This document shows positions 48,262 through 60,080 of a stretch of 64,000 nucleotides of DNA, piece by piece. A program made the position numbers and the translations under genes. This DNA comes from Garcia nutans (lineage: Eukaryota > Streptophyta > Magnoliopsida > Malpighiales > Euphorbiaceae): contig CANTUV010000037.1 in the NCBI GenBank assembly GCA_947685225.1, positions 29,593,001 to 29,657,000 of the forward strand. Reading direction: 5' to 3'. The notes beneath the pieces are model-generated. The model was not told the origin of the DNA. It did not search any database and saw only the letters and a list, made by a program, of their open reading frames with translations. Each line of letters opens with the position of its first letter. Position 1 is the first letter of the stretch.

Positions 48262-48950
48262 ATCCAATTCAATATCGGGTCCAAGTACCCAATCACGGGT
48301 CTAAGTACCCAAATTTAATCCATTCCCGGGTCCGAATACCCAAATCAAATCAATCTTGGGTCCAAGTACCCAATCTCAGGTCCAAGTACCCAAATCAAAT
48401 TCATTCTAGGGTCCAAGTACCCAAATCAAATCAGTCTCGGGTCCAAGTACCCAAATCAAATTCATTCTCGGGTCCAAGTACGCAATCCAAATTCAATCCT
48501 GGGTCTAAGTATCCAAATTAAAATCAATCTCGGGTCTAAGTACCCAATCTCAGGTCCAAGTACCCAAACCAAATTCAATCTCGGGTCCAAGTATCCAAAT
48601 AAATTGATTCTAGGGTCCAAGTACTCCAATCAAATTAATCTCGGGTCCAAGTACACAAATCAAATCAATCTCGGGTCCAAGTACCTAATCTCGGGTCCAA
48701 GTACCCAAATTCAATTCAATCCCGGGTCCAAGTACCCAAATCAAATTCATTCACGGGTCCAAGTACCCAAATCTAATTTAGTCTCGGGTCCAATTACCCA
48801 AATCAAGTTTAATCTCGGGTCCAAGTACCCAAATCAAATCCAATCTCGGGTCCAAGTACCCAATCTCGGGTCCAAGAACCCAATCCCGGGTCCAAGTACC
48901 CAAATTCAAGTTCAGTCTCGGGTCCAAGTACCCAAAACAAATTCAAATAA
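48262..48950 (+). repeat. T3 minisatellite 2 (GGGTCCAAGTACCC)
   Basis: Tandem units of about 20-33 bp built on CGGGTCCAAGTACCCAAATC, which is a dyad (GGGT/ACCC). Its length variation comes from AAATCAAATTCAATCT spacers. Confidence 0.9.
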
Positions 48951-49017
48951 CCATTTCATCAAAAATTAAGTCTTATTGTTTTTCACTCTTTTTTACTAAA
49001 GTCTCAGATCGTTCAAA

Positions 49018-49029
49018 CATGGGGCAAAC
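49018..49029 (+). promoter_or_regulatory. Polypurine tract of T3
   Basis: CATGGGGCAAAC directly before TGTAGATCC of the 3' LTR. T2 has the counterpart GCAAGAGGCAAAC (reverse of 17130-17142). Confidence 0.7.
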
Positions 49030-51476
49030 TGTAGATCCTTAATTTTTGACCCAGTCCGGTCTAATATATTTTAATTAGTCCAAAATAATTTTTGTGTTGT
49101 CCAATATATTTTAATTAGTCCAAAACAATTTTTGTTATCTTAATTAAATAATATTTGCTTTAGCATCTAATTTTTATTAATAAAAAATAAAAAATAATAA
49201 AAATAAACAAATAAATAAAAATAAAAATAAAAATCGGCGATTAAAAATTTCGTCTCCAAAAAAGGGAGTGGCGAAATGGCCTTGGGCCATTTCGCCCGCA
49301 GGAATTTCCTGCGGGCAAAATAGCCCATAGGCAATTTCACCCGCCGCAGCCCGCTACCCCCTGCGGTAGCTTTTTGACCAGCGTAATTTTTCCGCAGCAG
49401 TTTTTTTTTCCAGCTAAATTTTTTCGAAACTAAATTCAATTCGGTTTTGGTTTCCTTTTCTTAATTAATATTAGATTCCGTGAGCAAGTGAAATTAATCA
49501 TCAAAATCTTCGATAAATAAGGACTAAAAAACAACACAGAGGGGGGAAGATATTTAGAAGGAAAAGATTGAAAGGGAATCGGATTTTAAGAATTCCTTCT
49601 GGCAGTGAAATCGATCGGAATTTTGAGAGAGAAAACAAGAAATTCAATTCATCAAAGGCAACAAAGCTTGTCTTTGTTCTTGTTCATCTAAGAAGCAATT
49701 TTTTGGTGGAACCAACAAACGAAGATATGAATATCTAATCTCTTTTTTTTTTCTTCACAGTAGCTTCAATTACTAAAAATCAAATAAATTGTTTCTTCTA
49801 TTTCCAAAAACCCTAAAAATTATCCTTCTGTTTCTTCTAAACCTTAAATCCCTGATTCATCTTTTCTATTTTCAAAAACCACAAAAACCTTTATTCGTTT
49901 CTTTTTCTCCAAAAACTATAAAACCCAAACCCTAATCTCTATCCCAAAAAGTCAGTAGCCTTATTTTTTTAAGAATCAAAAGCTTTAACCCTAATTAATC
50001 CTTCTTTCAAAAAACAAATAGTAAGTATTATTCTTTTAAAAATAACTCTAGTTTCTTCCAATTTCAAAACCCTATTTTTTTAATCTTAAACCCTAAAATC
50101 TTAATTTTCAACCACGAAACCTACAATCCTAGAAGCCAATTTTCAAAATCTTTCGGGCCACAAGGGGCGCTGCCCCCTTGACCCCTGCCCGCTAACCGGC
50201 TAGCGGGACCACCGTATGGGTTCGGGTCATTATTTATTTATGTATTATAAATCTTTATGTTTTACTTCCATTATTATGATTATTCAAAATACAAATAGTA
50301 AACCCAAAACCAATTAATCTAAAACTTAAGTTTTCCTAAACCATAATTCCCTCAAAACTAATACGTTAACCCTAATTTTCCCAAACCCTAATCTTTAAAA
50401 CCTTAAAACCCTATATACCTAAATATTAAAACTCAACACAGTAAGCCTAAAAACAACAATCCAGTAACCAAGAGCTATAAACCTAATGTTTTTATATTCT
50501 AAAACCCTAATTTCATAATTTTACCCCTCAAAACCTAATTTGATCAATCAAAGAACCTTATTAATTTCTTAAAATATAAAACCCTAATCCCTTTTAATTC
50601 TCTTAAAACTTACAATAGCCTAAACAAATAACAATAATAATATCTTAAGATTCCAAAACCCTAAATGTTAAGTAAAGAAATTTAAATAGAAACAGTAACC
50701 CTAATTTGTACCTTTACTTGCTTTATTTATAGATTTAATTTTGTAGTCTATTATATGCTTTGGATGGTTGATTTAAGTTCAATACTTTATTTATTTAATT
50801 TATCATGGATGAATGTTTATTATATATTTTGATTGATGTTTAATATCTTTGATGAATGATTTATTTATGATGAATGGTTATTTACTTTTATCGATTTATT
50901 TAGATTTCCAAATGTTGTAAGAGGCATGTTTCCACTTGGTGGGTACCTCATTAGTTAAATATCATGTAATTTAAATTGCTTTTCTATTTTAGAACCAATG
51001 TAAAGGACATGTTTCTACCTTTCGGTGGGTGTCCTATTTAGGCATGGATGATGTAAGGGCATGTTTCCATCTGGGGATGGGTGTCCATTTATTTGCTTTG
51101 TTTGGACATTGCTTTGATTTTAATATAACGATGCTTTATTTTAATTGTTGCATGTAATATGGATAATATTGTTATACTTAAGAATTCTATAATATTAAGA
51201 CCTGTAAAGGAGGCCGGTTCCAATGAACCGGGCGTTGTGGGGGTGCTGGCCCATTTCTCACCTTCCGCACACGTACCCAACTTTTCGAACCCATTAAGGG
51301 GTTGGGGGATTCCTTAGGAATTAAGTCATCCACCCCTTTCTTTTTCCCAGCCCGTCCAGGTGGCGACTCCATTTTCTTCGGACCTATGTACGTGTTCTCT
51401 AAGGCCCTGAGCCTAAACGGTGCCGAAGTCTCAAGAACCATTCTACCGGGAGTGGTGGTGAAAATCCCCGCTCACA
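49030..51476 (+). repeat. 3' LTR of T3
   Basis: TGTAGATCC...GCTCACA, 2447 bp. It keeps the palindromes GAAATGGCC/GGCCATTTC (49273-49293) and GCCCGCAGGAA/TTCCTGCGGGC (49294-49316) that are missing or rearranged in the 5' LTR. Hairpins M2 (50921-50949), M1 (51005-51034) and M3 (51057-51086). Telo-box-like repeats at about 49810-50700. Confidence 0.88.
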
Positions 51477-51726
51477 CTTTCTTTTCTTTCTTCTTATCTA
51501 GAGGATCTTGGAAATATTGAGCCCAGTCATCATCATCACCAATTATCACCTTGCCGTCATCAAAGGCTACCTCACCAACCATAGCATTTCTCTTATCCTT
51601 CTGCTTCTTCGTACTACTAAATGCTTTAGTAGTACTTTCCAATAGTGCAACTATCTGGCTTTTTACGGTTTGAACAAGGGCCCCCTTCAATTCATCCATC
51701 TTGGCATTGAGGGCATAATTCACCAT
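51477..51726 (-). pseudogene. T1 gag, N-terminal piece
   Basis: On the minus strand: MVNYALNAKMDELKGALVQ, STKKQKDKRN, then DDDDWAQYFQDPLDKKKEK, matching the T3 gag N-terminus. It stops at the T3 insertion; the frame continues at 35203. The counterpart of the T3 start codon lies farther upstream and is not intact here. Confidence 0.85.
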
Positions 51727-52935
51727 ATTCTAAACTTATGAATGACATATTGCTTTTGATATGAAATTGACTGAATTATTACTAGATTATAGGCCATTGG
51801 CATAGGTCTGGTTGTCATAAGCTCTTGAACTGTTGAACTCCAGGTCTGTGAGCTAGAAAGGATCAATGCTATGTAATGTAATGCATGCATGCATGCATAC
51901 ACATGTAACAAAAACACAAAAACATTAAGGATGTTCCTTTCCGTTCCTTCCAAACTTATATCACCCAGACATGAATGATGAGTCAACTTTCCTAACTATA
52001 TGGTCAATAAAACATCAACTTGGATGGATTAACAAATAGTTGTATTTTTAATTTTAGAAGTCAATCAATGATAATTCTCATTAATTCAGCCTTAATCTGT
52101 TGGATCAATTGGAAATAGCTTTTATGCTATATTGTGCATTCAAACTAAATTAAAGGGTATATCATAAATAGATTTCTCATTTGAAAAAGAAACTAATGAT
52201 TCATGCCTTAAACAAGCCCATGATTAACAAGTCTTAGTAGAAATTAGGCCTACAATTGATTTTAATATTCCATAATTGACCCAACTAGTTGAAAGCCCAT
52301 TTAGGAAAAGGTTGTAATAAAAGTTTGAATTTAGGTCATAAAGTGAAAAATAGTTTTGAGCCCATCTTAAATAGTGTTTCAAAGCCCATTGTAAAACATT
52401 TTGTTTAAAAATGAATTTTGGGTTCTAAGCTTGGGCCATGAGGTGGAAAAGGATTTTGACCCATCTAAAAAAGGTTTATGTCCAAACACCATCTTCAAAA
52501 AGAGTTTGAAAATAGTTTTGACCTATTGGGTTTAAAAGAGTAAAATTATTTTGGGCTTACACAAAAATTATGACATATAAGGAAACAACAAAACAAAAGG
52601 GACATAACTCAAACCAAGGTATGTTAATCATAGTCAAACAACAAGCATTTAGGGTAAACCTAAGGAAAGTTACTAGGCCAATTACATATGCTTTAGTCTT
52701 TGGGTTGAAAGCTTAGGTTCCCATAGCAAGTATATACCAAAAGGTACGAGGTTATGAGTGGTTATGCCATGCTCAATCTCCATACCTTGAATGAAAGTAT
52801 GGTATCCCTTACACAATATAACACGGGTCACACAGGGCATCCTAACTCACACACACAACGCAATCTAAGTGATGCAATGGATTATATCATAATAAGAAAG
52901 AATAAAATAATATAAAGACCAACATAATCAACTTG
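51727..52935 (-). mobile_element. T1 leader
   Basis: Non-coding sequence between the T1 primer site and gag. It matches the T3 leader (43000-43850) in reverse complement. Includes a short GCAT microsatellite near 51880-51900. Confidence 0.75.
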
Positions 52936-52959
52936 TCTTATTTCCAGTGGAGTCGCTAC
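52936..52959 (-). promoter_or_regulatory. Primer-binding site of T1
   Basis: In reverse, GTAGCGACTCCACTGGAAAT directly follows the LTR 3' end at 52960, as in T3. Confidence 0.62.
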
Positions 52960-53944
52960 TGTGAACGGGGATTTTTGCTCCCACAGCCATGTGGAATGGT
53001 TCTCGTAATTTTGGCATTGTTAGGGTCAGGGCCTTAGAGAACACGGGCCTAAACCCGAAGAAAATGGAGTCACCACACAGACTAGGAAAGTAGAAAGGGG
53101 TAGATGACTCAATTCATAAGGAATCTCCATCCCTATATTGGGTTTGAAAAGTTTGGTATGCATGAGGAAGGTGAGAATCACCCAGTACTCCTATAGTGCC
53201 CGGTTCATTGAAATCGGTCTCCTTTTCAGGTCCAAATATTCATAAATTTTGAACTTATTAAAATATCATCCATACTACATGCAATTTAAAGAAAATAAAT
53301 ATTCATTGTTTAAAAATCATACAAGTCCAAACAAACCAACAAAATGGGAACCCATACTAGATGGAAACATGCCCTTACAATAATGTCCAATATTCAAAAT
53401 TAAACAAAATATGACACCCACCATTTGGTGGAAATGGGCCCCATACATTCATTCCAAAACTTAAAATAAATTAAATTACATTGAGCTTAACAAATAAGGA
53501 ACCCACGAAGTGGAAACATGCTTTTTATATCCTTAAAATTTAAATGATTAACCAAATACAATTAAACCATTTAATAATTCACCATAAGTAAAATAAAAGC
53601 AAATCATGCATCATATGCATACAACAATAAATTAAATAATCAAATCTAGGTTGTAATCCTAAATTGGGCAGTAGATATACAAAATTAGGGTTTTGATATA
53701 TGAATTAGGGTTTCTAGGGTTTTTGGATATGAATTAGGGTTTTGATATAAAAATTATGCAAATTAGGGTTTTGGTATAAAATTAGGGTTTTGATACAAAA
53801 ACTAGAGTTTTGACATGAAAACTATGGTTTTATGTTTTTTTTTAATAATGTTATTAAGGTTTGTGTAAGATCATGACCAAAATAACCAAAATTAGTGTTT
53901 AATGCTTAAATTTTGGCTACTATGATTATATTCAAAAACTTATG
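52960..53944 (-). repeat. T1 5' LTR, PBS-proximal part
   Basis: Left terminus TGTGAACGGGG (reverse of the LTR 3' end). It has the conserved GC-rich end, hairpin modules in more diverged form (about 53341-53530) and telo-box-like ATTAGGGTTT repeats (53685-53800). It is cut at 53944 by another Tat LTR; the remainder is at about 61635-62589. Confidence 0.78.
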
Positions 53945-54326
53945 TGTGAGCAGGGATTTTTTCCCCCACTCCCAGTGGAATGGTTCTTGCAACTTCGGCA
54001 TTGTTTAGGCTCAGGGTCTTAGAGAACACGGACCTAAGTCCAGAGAAAATAGAGTCGCCACCCGGACGGGCCGGGAAAAAGAAAGGGGTGGATGACTCGA
54101 TTCCTAAGGAATCCCCAACCCCCTAATGGGTTCGAAAAGTTGGATACGTGTGGGGAAGGTGAGAAATGGCCCAGCACCCCCACAACGCCCGGTTCATTGG
54201 AACCGGCCTCCTTTACAGGTCTTAATATTATAAAATTCTTATATATAACAACATTATCCATATTACACACAATAATTAAAATAAAGAATCGATATATTGA
54301 AAATCAAAACAATGTCCAAACAAAAC
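53945..54326 (-). repeat. Tat LTR N inserted in the T1 LTR, first part
   Basis: Starts TGTGAGCAGGG, the reverse of an LTR 3' end, and carries the conserved GC-rich end (54000-54215, including CCGGTTC/GAACCGG). It is interrupted by the solo Tekay LTR and continues at 57415. TTATG (53940-53944) would be its left target-site copy; I did not find the right one. Confidence 0.72.
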
Positions 54327-57300
54327 TGTAATATCCTAAAGTGTGCCTAGAAGTTTTGATACAATTGTTGTTTTGATTTGAATTAAATGTATATATGTTT
54401 TTGCAAAGGAAATGAGTGTGTTAAGAGAATGTATATGTTGTGTATATTGTAATATATATAACATATAAGTTGGTCAATTGGGGAGTCAAGGTAAGAAGAT
54501 ATTTTAACTTGTGATATGTAAAATTACAAAAAGGGCAATTGTTTTTAAAGGAAGTTAAAACAAAGTAAAGAAGGGTGTTTAGGTAATTGCTTAATGTGAA
54601 ATTCTTGGTGGAGATTTAAAGAGAATTTGACTTTGATTTTTGAGGAGATTTTCTTCTTTCTTTCTTGTGTTGGCCGGCTCACCCAAAAGACAAGAGGAAG
54701 CAAGAGAGCAAGAGAGGATTGTGATGTTCTAAGCTTAAATTGAAGGAAGAATCAAAGGATTAAGTTGGAGATTTGTGGAATTTCCTTAATTTTGGTAAGT
54801 ACTCTCTTGTTTTCCTTTGTTATTTTGAAATGGTGTTTGAGGTGATTTATGAATTGTTAATTTTATGAATAAGTGTGTTTAAGATGTGTTTATAAGTGTT
54901 AAAAGTGATTGTAAGTTAAAAGGTTGAATTGGTGTTGGTTTTGGTTTGAAGATGGTAAGTTAAGGGTGATGTTTGGTTTTAGGGTTTTGTAGTAGTAAGT
55001 GATTAAATGTGTTATTGATGTATTGTTAATGTGAATATTGTGATTGAACATGTAAAATAAGTGTTAATGATCTTGATTATGTTCATTGGAATATGGTTAT
55101 GTTGTGTTCAAGGTGTTTTAATTCAATCCAAAAGAAGTGTGGCTATGTTTAGGGTTTTGTTCTTGTGAGACACGGCCAAACCAAGGATGAGACACGGCCA
55201 AAACTAAAGATTTTTGGTATAGATTTTGGAGAGACACGGCCACTGGCTTGGCCGTGTCCCTTGCCCATGTTCGCCACTGCCTGATTTTTGTTGAGAGACA
55301 CGGTTGTGTCCCTTGCCCGTGTTTGCCTTGGCTTGATTTGGTATTGAGAGACACGGCCACAAGCTTGGCCGTGTCCCTTGAGTGTGTTGGCTACTGTGAT
55401 TTTTCCTTGCTCTTCTTACATGGTTGAGTTTGAACTTACATTTGGTAATGCATATGATACTATATGAACAAGGTTATGTATTATGTGCATGATGAATCTT
55501 GTGAATGGTAATGTGTTATATGAATAATGTACTTTGTAATGTTACATCAATGATGCTATAGGTAAAATGTGAAGGATATGATGAGGTAATTGATTATGTA
55601 TAGCTTGATGGGAGTAGTTCTTGAGGTAAGTACAAATTTACCTAGATGCATTCTTTTATATTATTTTGAAACTTAAAACAATGTTAAGTAGATTATTATA
55701 TTATTAATACAATGTGACTAATGTTGTTATTTGTATAGTGTGAAAGCTATAATGATTATCCAAAAAGGTATATGCAATGTAATTTGTTATGATAAATGTT
55801 TCAATAATGAATGGTGTAAATGTGAATTGAGATAAAATGTGATGTGAAGCCATTGTGATTGGCTATGATGATTCAATTGAGATAAATGAGGCATGTTTGC
55901 CTAGATGATGATGAGAATTGAGAATGAAAGTGCTAATGAAATAATAAATGAATTATGTGGCTAATGTGTTATTCCATTTTCAGAGTTTGTTGTTGGTGGC
56001 ATGCCTAATATTAGTAACAATCTCTTGAAGTTAGGTTGGATTGATCCTTGAAGCCAAGTTGGGTTGAAGTTTAACATGTTTTACTCCCCTTGAAGCTTGG
56101 TTGGGTCTAATCCTTGAAGCCTAATTGAGATGTTACAACCCTTGAAGCTAGGTTGGATTGGTTCTTGAAGCCAAGTTGGGTTGATACTTAGCATGCTTTG
56201 TTCCCCTTGAAGCTTGGTTGAACCTAAATCCTTGAAGCCTAGTTGGGATAATGATAAATGTGATGATTGAACCAAAGCATTAACTCTGAAAATTGAATGG
56301 CATATTAGTGTCTTTTGGGCCCGAGTCTGTCTTTGTTGTCAATATGATATACAAATGTTGAAATAAATGAGTAATAAGATCTATGGTCGACTTTGTTGGC
56401 AATGCGACTCATGATTGGTGAATTGTGAACAAAATAATGTTATGAATTATGTTGTATAATGTGTGTATCGATATATTGATTGTGAGTGTTAGTGATGGAT
56501 CATGATTGGTGAATTTGTGAACAAAACAATGTTATGAAGTATGATGTGTAATGTGTATATTGATATATTGATTGTTAGTATTAATGATGGATTGCGGATA
56601 ATGATTCAATTGAATGATATAATGATTGCCTTTATTAAAATGTGATTCATGAATGTTAAATTGTGGATAATGATTTAATTGAATGGTGTAATGAGATGTA
56701 AGGTTATGAAGTATGGCATGATAATATTGTAAAAATGAGTTATTGAAAAGAGATTTGATTTTGAGAAGTTATGTTGAGATATATGATTCTAGAAGTATAA
56801 TATGACATGTAATATGTATATGAGGTAGCAATGGTAAGTATCGTTTTGTGAATGATCTATGTAAATATGTATATAATCTATGAGATTAGTGGGAATATAT
56901 GAAGAATGCACTAAGAAAGGAAAAAAATGGGATAAGAAAACAATAAAACATGATGCTAAAAATATGAGGTATGATTCTTTTGTAAGTTTATATTTTAATA
57001 TTTATTTGTACTACTAAGCTCTTGGGCTTAGCGCGGATGTGTAATCGCGTAGGTGACTAGGTGAAAGTTATGAAGTCTTTCGTATGCCACTAGAAGAGTA
57101 TGAGTTTGTCGAGACCAACTAGAGGGTAATGCATACATGTATAAATTTTAATTATGATGTATTTCTGACAAGAGTGCATTTACATGTATAAATGAAGATA
57201 TGATAAAGATAAGATTATTATATATATTTGCAAGATCATTAAAAGTATAATAATTTGGTAAATATTCTTTAAATTAATGTATTGTGGTTTGAACTCGGTT

Positions 57301-57409
57301 AAAGTTTTTTTTTTATTTTAATGAAAAGTGACATCCTTATACTTTATATACTTACTGTGTGTATACCAGGTATATGTATAGTACTTATATGGAGTATCGG
57401 AGTGTTACA
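54327..57409 (+). repeat. Solo LTR, element A family
   Basis: TGTAATATCC...GTGTTACA, 3083 bp, flanked by perfect AAAAC (54322-54326 and 57410-57414). Both ends match LTR A, including the TACTTATATGGAGT block near the 3' end. Its cassette (55968-56301) holds CTTGAAGC repeats, whereas A has GTAACAG modules, and it has a CACGGCC array (55168-55385) that A lacks. Candidate donor GGTAAGTAC at 54795 and another GTAAGTAC at about 55626; double hairpin 57014-57049. Confidence 0.94.
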
Positions 57410-57414
57410 AAAAC

Positions 57415-58624
57415 AATTAAATGCACACCCATCCGAAGATGGAAACATGCCCTTACATAATCCATGCCTAAATAGGACACCCACCGAAAGGTAGAAACAT
57501 GTCCTTTACATTGGTTCTAAAATATAAAAGTAATTTAAATTACATGATATTTAACTAATGAGGTACCCATGAAGTGGAAACATACCTCTTAAAACACTCG
57601 GGAATCTAAATAAATCGATAAAAGTAAATAACCATTCATTATAAATAAATCATTCATCAAAGGTACTAAATATCAATAGAAAGTAAACATCCATCCATGA
57701 TAAATTAGATAAACCAAACATTGAACTTAAATAAATTAAAGCAAGTAAAATAAATCAAAGCATAATCAAATATAAAATTGAATAAGGCAAATAAAGATTC
57801 AAATTAGGGCTACTGTTTTTATTTAAGTTTCTTTATTTCATGTGTTTAGGGTTTTGGAATTCATGAGTTTAAGCTACTGTGAGTTTTAATGGAATTAAAA
57901 TGGATAAAAGTTTTATGATTTAAAAAGTTGGTAAAGTTCTTTAATTCACCTAATTAGGGTTTGAGATGTATAATCATGAAATTAGGTTTTGGACACTTTA
58001 AAAATTAAGATTTATAATTTACGGTCACTGGATTGTGTTTTCTAAGCTTACTGTGTAGAATTAGATTTATATGGTTTTAAAGTTTTAAAGAATTAGGGTT
58101 TAGAAAACTTTATGGTTTAGGTTTGGGTTCACTGTTTTGGGTTTTGGAGTTGAATTAGGGTTTAGTGTTTTGGAATTAGGGTTTCAGAGAATGCATTAGG
58201 TTTTTAGGATTTGAAAATCAATTGATAATTTTATGAAATTTCATGAAAATAAACCAAACGATTTAAAGTTTATGGAAGCAGAAAAGATGTTTTTTAGGGT
58301 TTTTTTGGAAAGAAACAGGTTTAATTTATGATTTTGAAAATTTGGAAAGCAAATTAGGATTTTCAGATTTTGAAGAAACAAAAATAACAATTTTAAGCTT
58401 TTTGGAAAACAAAGCAACAAATTAAGGTTTTTAAACTTTAAAAAAGGGAATTGAGGTTCTAGGGTTTTTTATTTTGAAGAAACAAAAACAATTATTTTTG
58501 ATCTATAGTGATGAAGCTACTGTGAATTCAAGAAACAAATAAAGAAATTAATACCTTCGTTTGTTGGTTCCACCAAAAATCACTTCTTAGATGAACAAGA
58601 ACAAAGACAAGCTTTGCTGCCTTT
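57415..58624 (-). repeat. Tat LTR N, continued
   Basis: Continues LTR N with hairpins M3 (about 57421-57450), M1 (about 57476-57505), M2 (about 57564-57592) and telo-box-like repeats. It stops inside the block GCTGCCTTTGA, where a plus-strand Tat LTR start follows. Confidence 0.72.
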
Positions 58625-60080
58625 GAGTAGACCCTTAATTTTTGACCCATTCAAATTCGATAGTCTAAAATAATTTTTTGTGGTATTTTTTTATTTTAAT
58701 AATATTTTAATTACTAATATTATTTCATAGTTATTTTTAATAAAAATAAAAAATATAAAAAATAGAAATAATCAAGAAATCGGACAGAAGCTTGGAGGAA
58801 AATTGGATTCGAAACTGTGAAGGAAAACCTTGAATCAAGCTGATTTTTTGAGAGAGCAGAAAAACAATTCAAACAATTCAAAGGTAAAAAAGCTTGTCTT
58901 TGACCTTGTTCATCCAAGAAGCAATTTTTGGTGTAACTTACGAACCAAGGTTTAAGCTCTCAATTTCTTTTTGTTTTTTCACAGTAGCTTAATCATCCCT
59001 TTGCTTCTTTTAATTCAAAAACCTTAGAACCTCAATTCATTTTTTCTAAAGTTTGAAAACCTTAATTCGTTGCTTTGTTTTCCTAAAGTTTAAAGTTGTT
59101 AGTTTTGTTTCTTCAAAACCCCAAAACTCTAATTTGCTTTCTAAATTTTCAAAACTCTAAATTGTGTTCGGTTTCCTTCCAAAAGCCCTAAAAACTTCTT
59201 TTTTGCTTTCGTAAACTTTAAATCATTTATTTATTTTCATAAAACTTCATAAAGTTATCAATTGTTTTTTCCAAATTCTAAAATAAAACTCATTCCCCGA
59301 AACCCTAAATCAAAAATCTTAAAACCCTAATTCAACTCCAAAAACCAAAATAGTAAGACCTAACCCCTTTAAAACCTAAAACCCTAATTTTTCTAAACCC
59401 TAATCCTTTAAAACTTTAAAAATCATATAAACATAATTTTACACAGTAAGCTTGAAACCATAATTCAATGATTAACCGTAAACCATAAATCTAAGTATTT
59501 TAAACTGTCCAAACCCTAGTTTCATGATTTCACCATTCAAACACTAATTTGATTCATCAAAGAACCTTATCAACCTTTTAAAACATTAAACCTTAATCTA
59601 TTTTAATTCCTTTAAAAACTCACAGTAGCCTAATTCCACAAATTCTAAAACCTTAAACACATGAAATAAAGAACCCTAAATGGAAACAGTAGCTATAATT
59701 TAGATTTTTATTTGCCTTATTCAATTCTATATTTGATTATATTTTGATTTATTTTACATGCTTTAATTTATTTAAGTTCAATGCTTGGTTTATTTAATTT
59801 ATCATGGATGGATGTTTACTTTCTATTGATGTTTAATATCTTTGATGAATGATTTATTTATGATGAATGATTATTTACTTTACCAATTTATTTATATTTC
59901 CAAATGTTGTAAGAGGTATGTTTCCACTTGGTGGGTACCTCATTAGTTAAATATCATGTAATTTAAATTGCTTTTATGTTTTAGAACCAATGTAAAGGGC
60001 ATGTTTCTACCCTTCGGATAGGTGTCCATTTATTTATTTTGCTTGGACATTGTTTTGATTTTCAATACATAGATGCTTTA
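58625..60080 (+). repeat. Inverted Tat LTR fragment
   Basis: Starts GTAGACCCTTAATTTTTGAC, the first part of a Tat LTR in plus orientation, and runs through telo-box-like repeats and two hairpin modules (59908-59942, 59995-60035). Near 60080 orientation flips back. With the preceding minus-strand piece it forms a large inverted repeat centred near 58625-58890. Only two of the three modules remain; the second looks like a fusion of M1 and M3. Confidence 0.7.

Larger units (their letters stand above)
35204..51476 (+). mobile_element. Element T3, gag-only Tat-like element (TR-GAG type)
   Basis: Two LTRs of about 2.4 kb in direct orientation, a primer-binding site, leader, gag, a long non-coding region, two minisatellites and a polypurine tract. 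No protease, reverse transcriptase or integrase motif is visible in any frame. It is inserted in T1 gag in the opposite orientation; flanks share CTTT (35200-35203 and 51477-51480), four of the expected five bases. This fits the published TR-GAG class of non-autonomous elements. Its transposition would need enzymes from a full Tat element elsewhere. Confidence 0.85.

Noticed and set aside
48604..48969. 121-codon plus-strand ORF rich in GSKY and NQI repeats
   Set aside because: It is a translation of minisatellite 2; the repeat unit explains the open frame.
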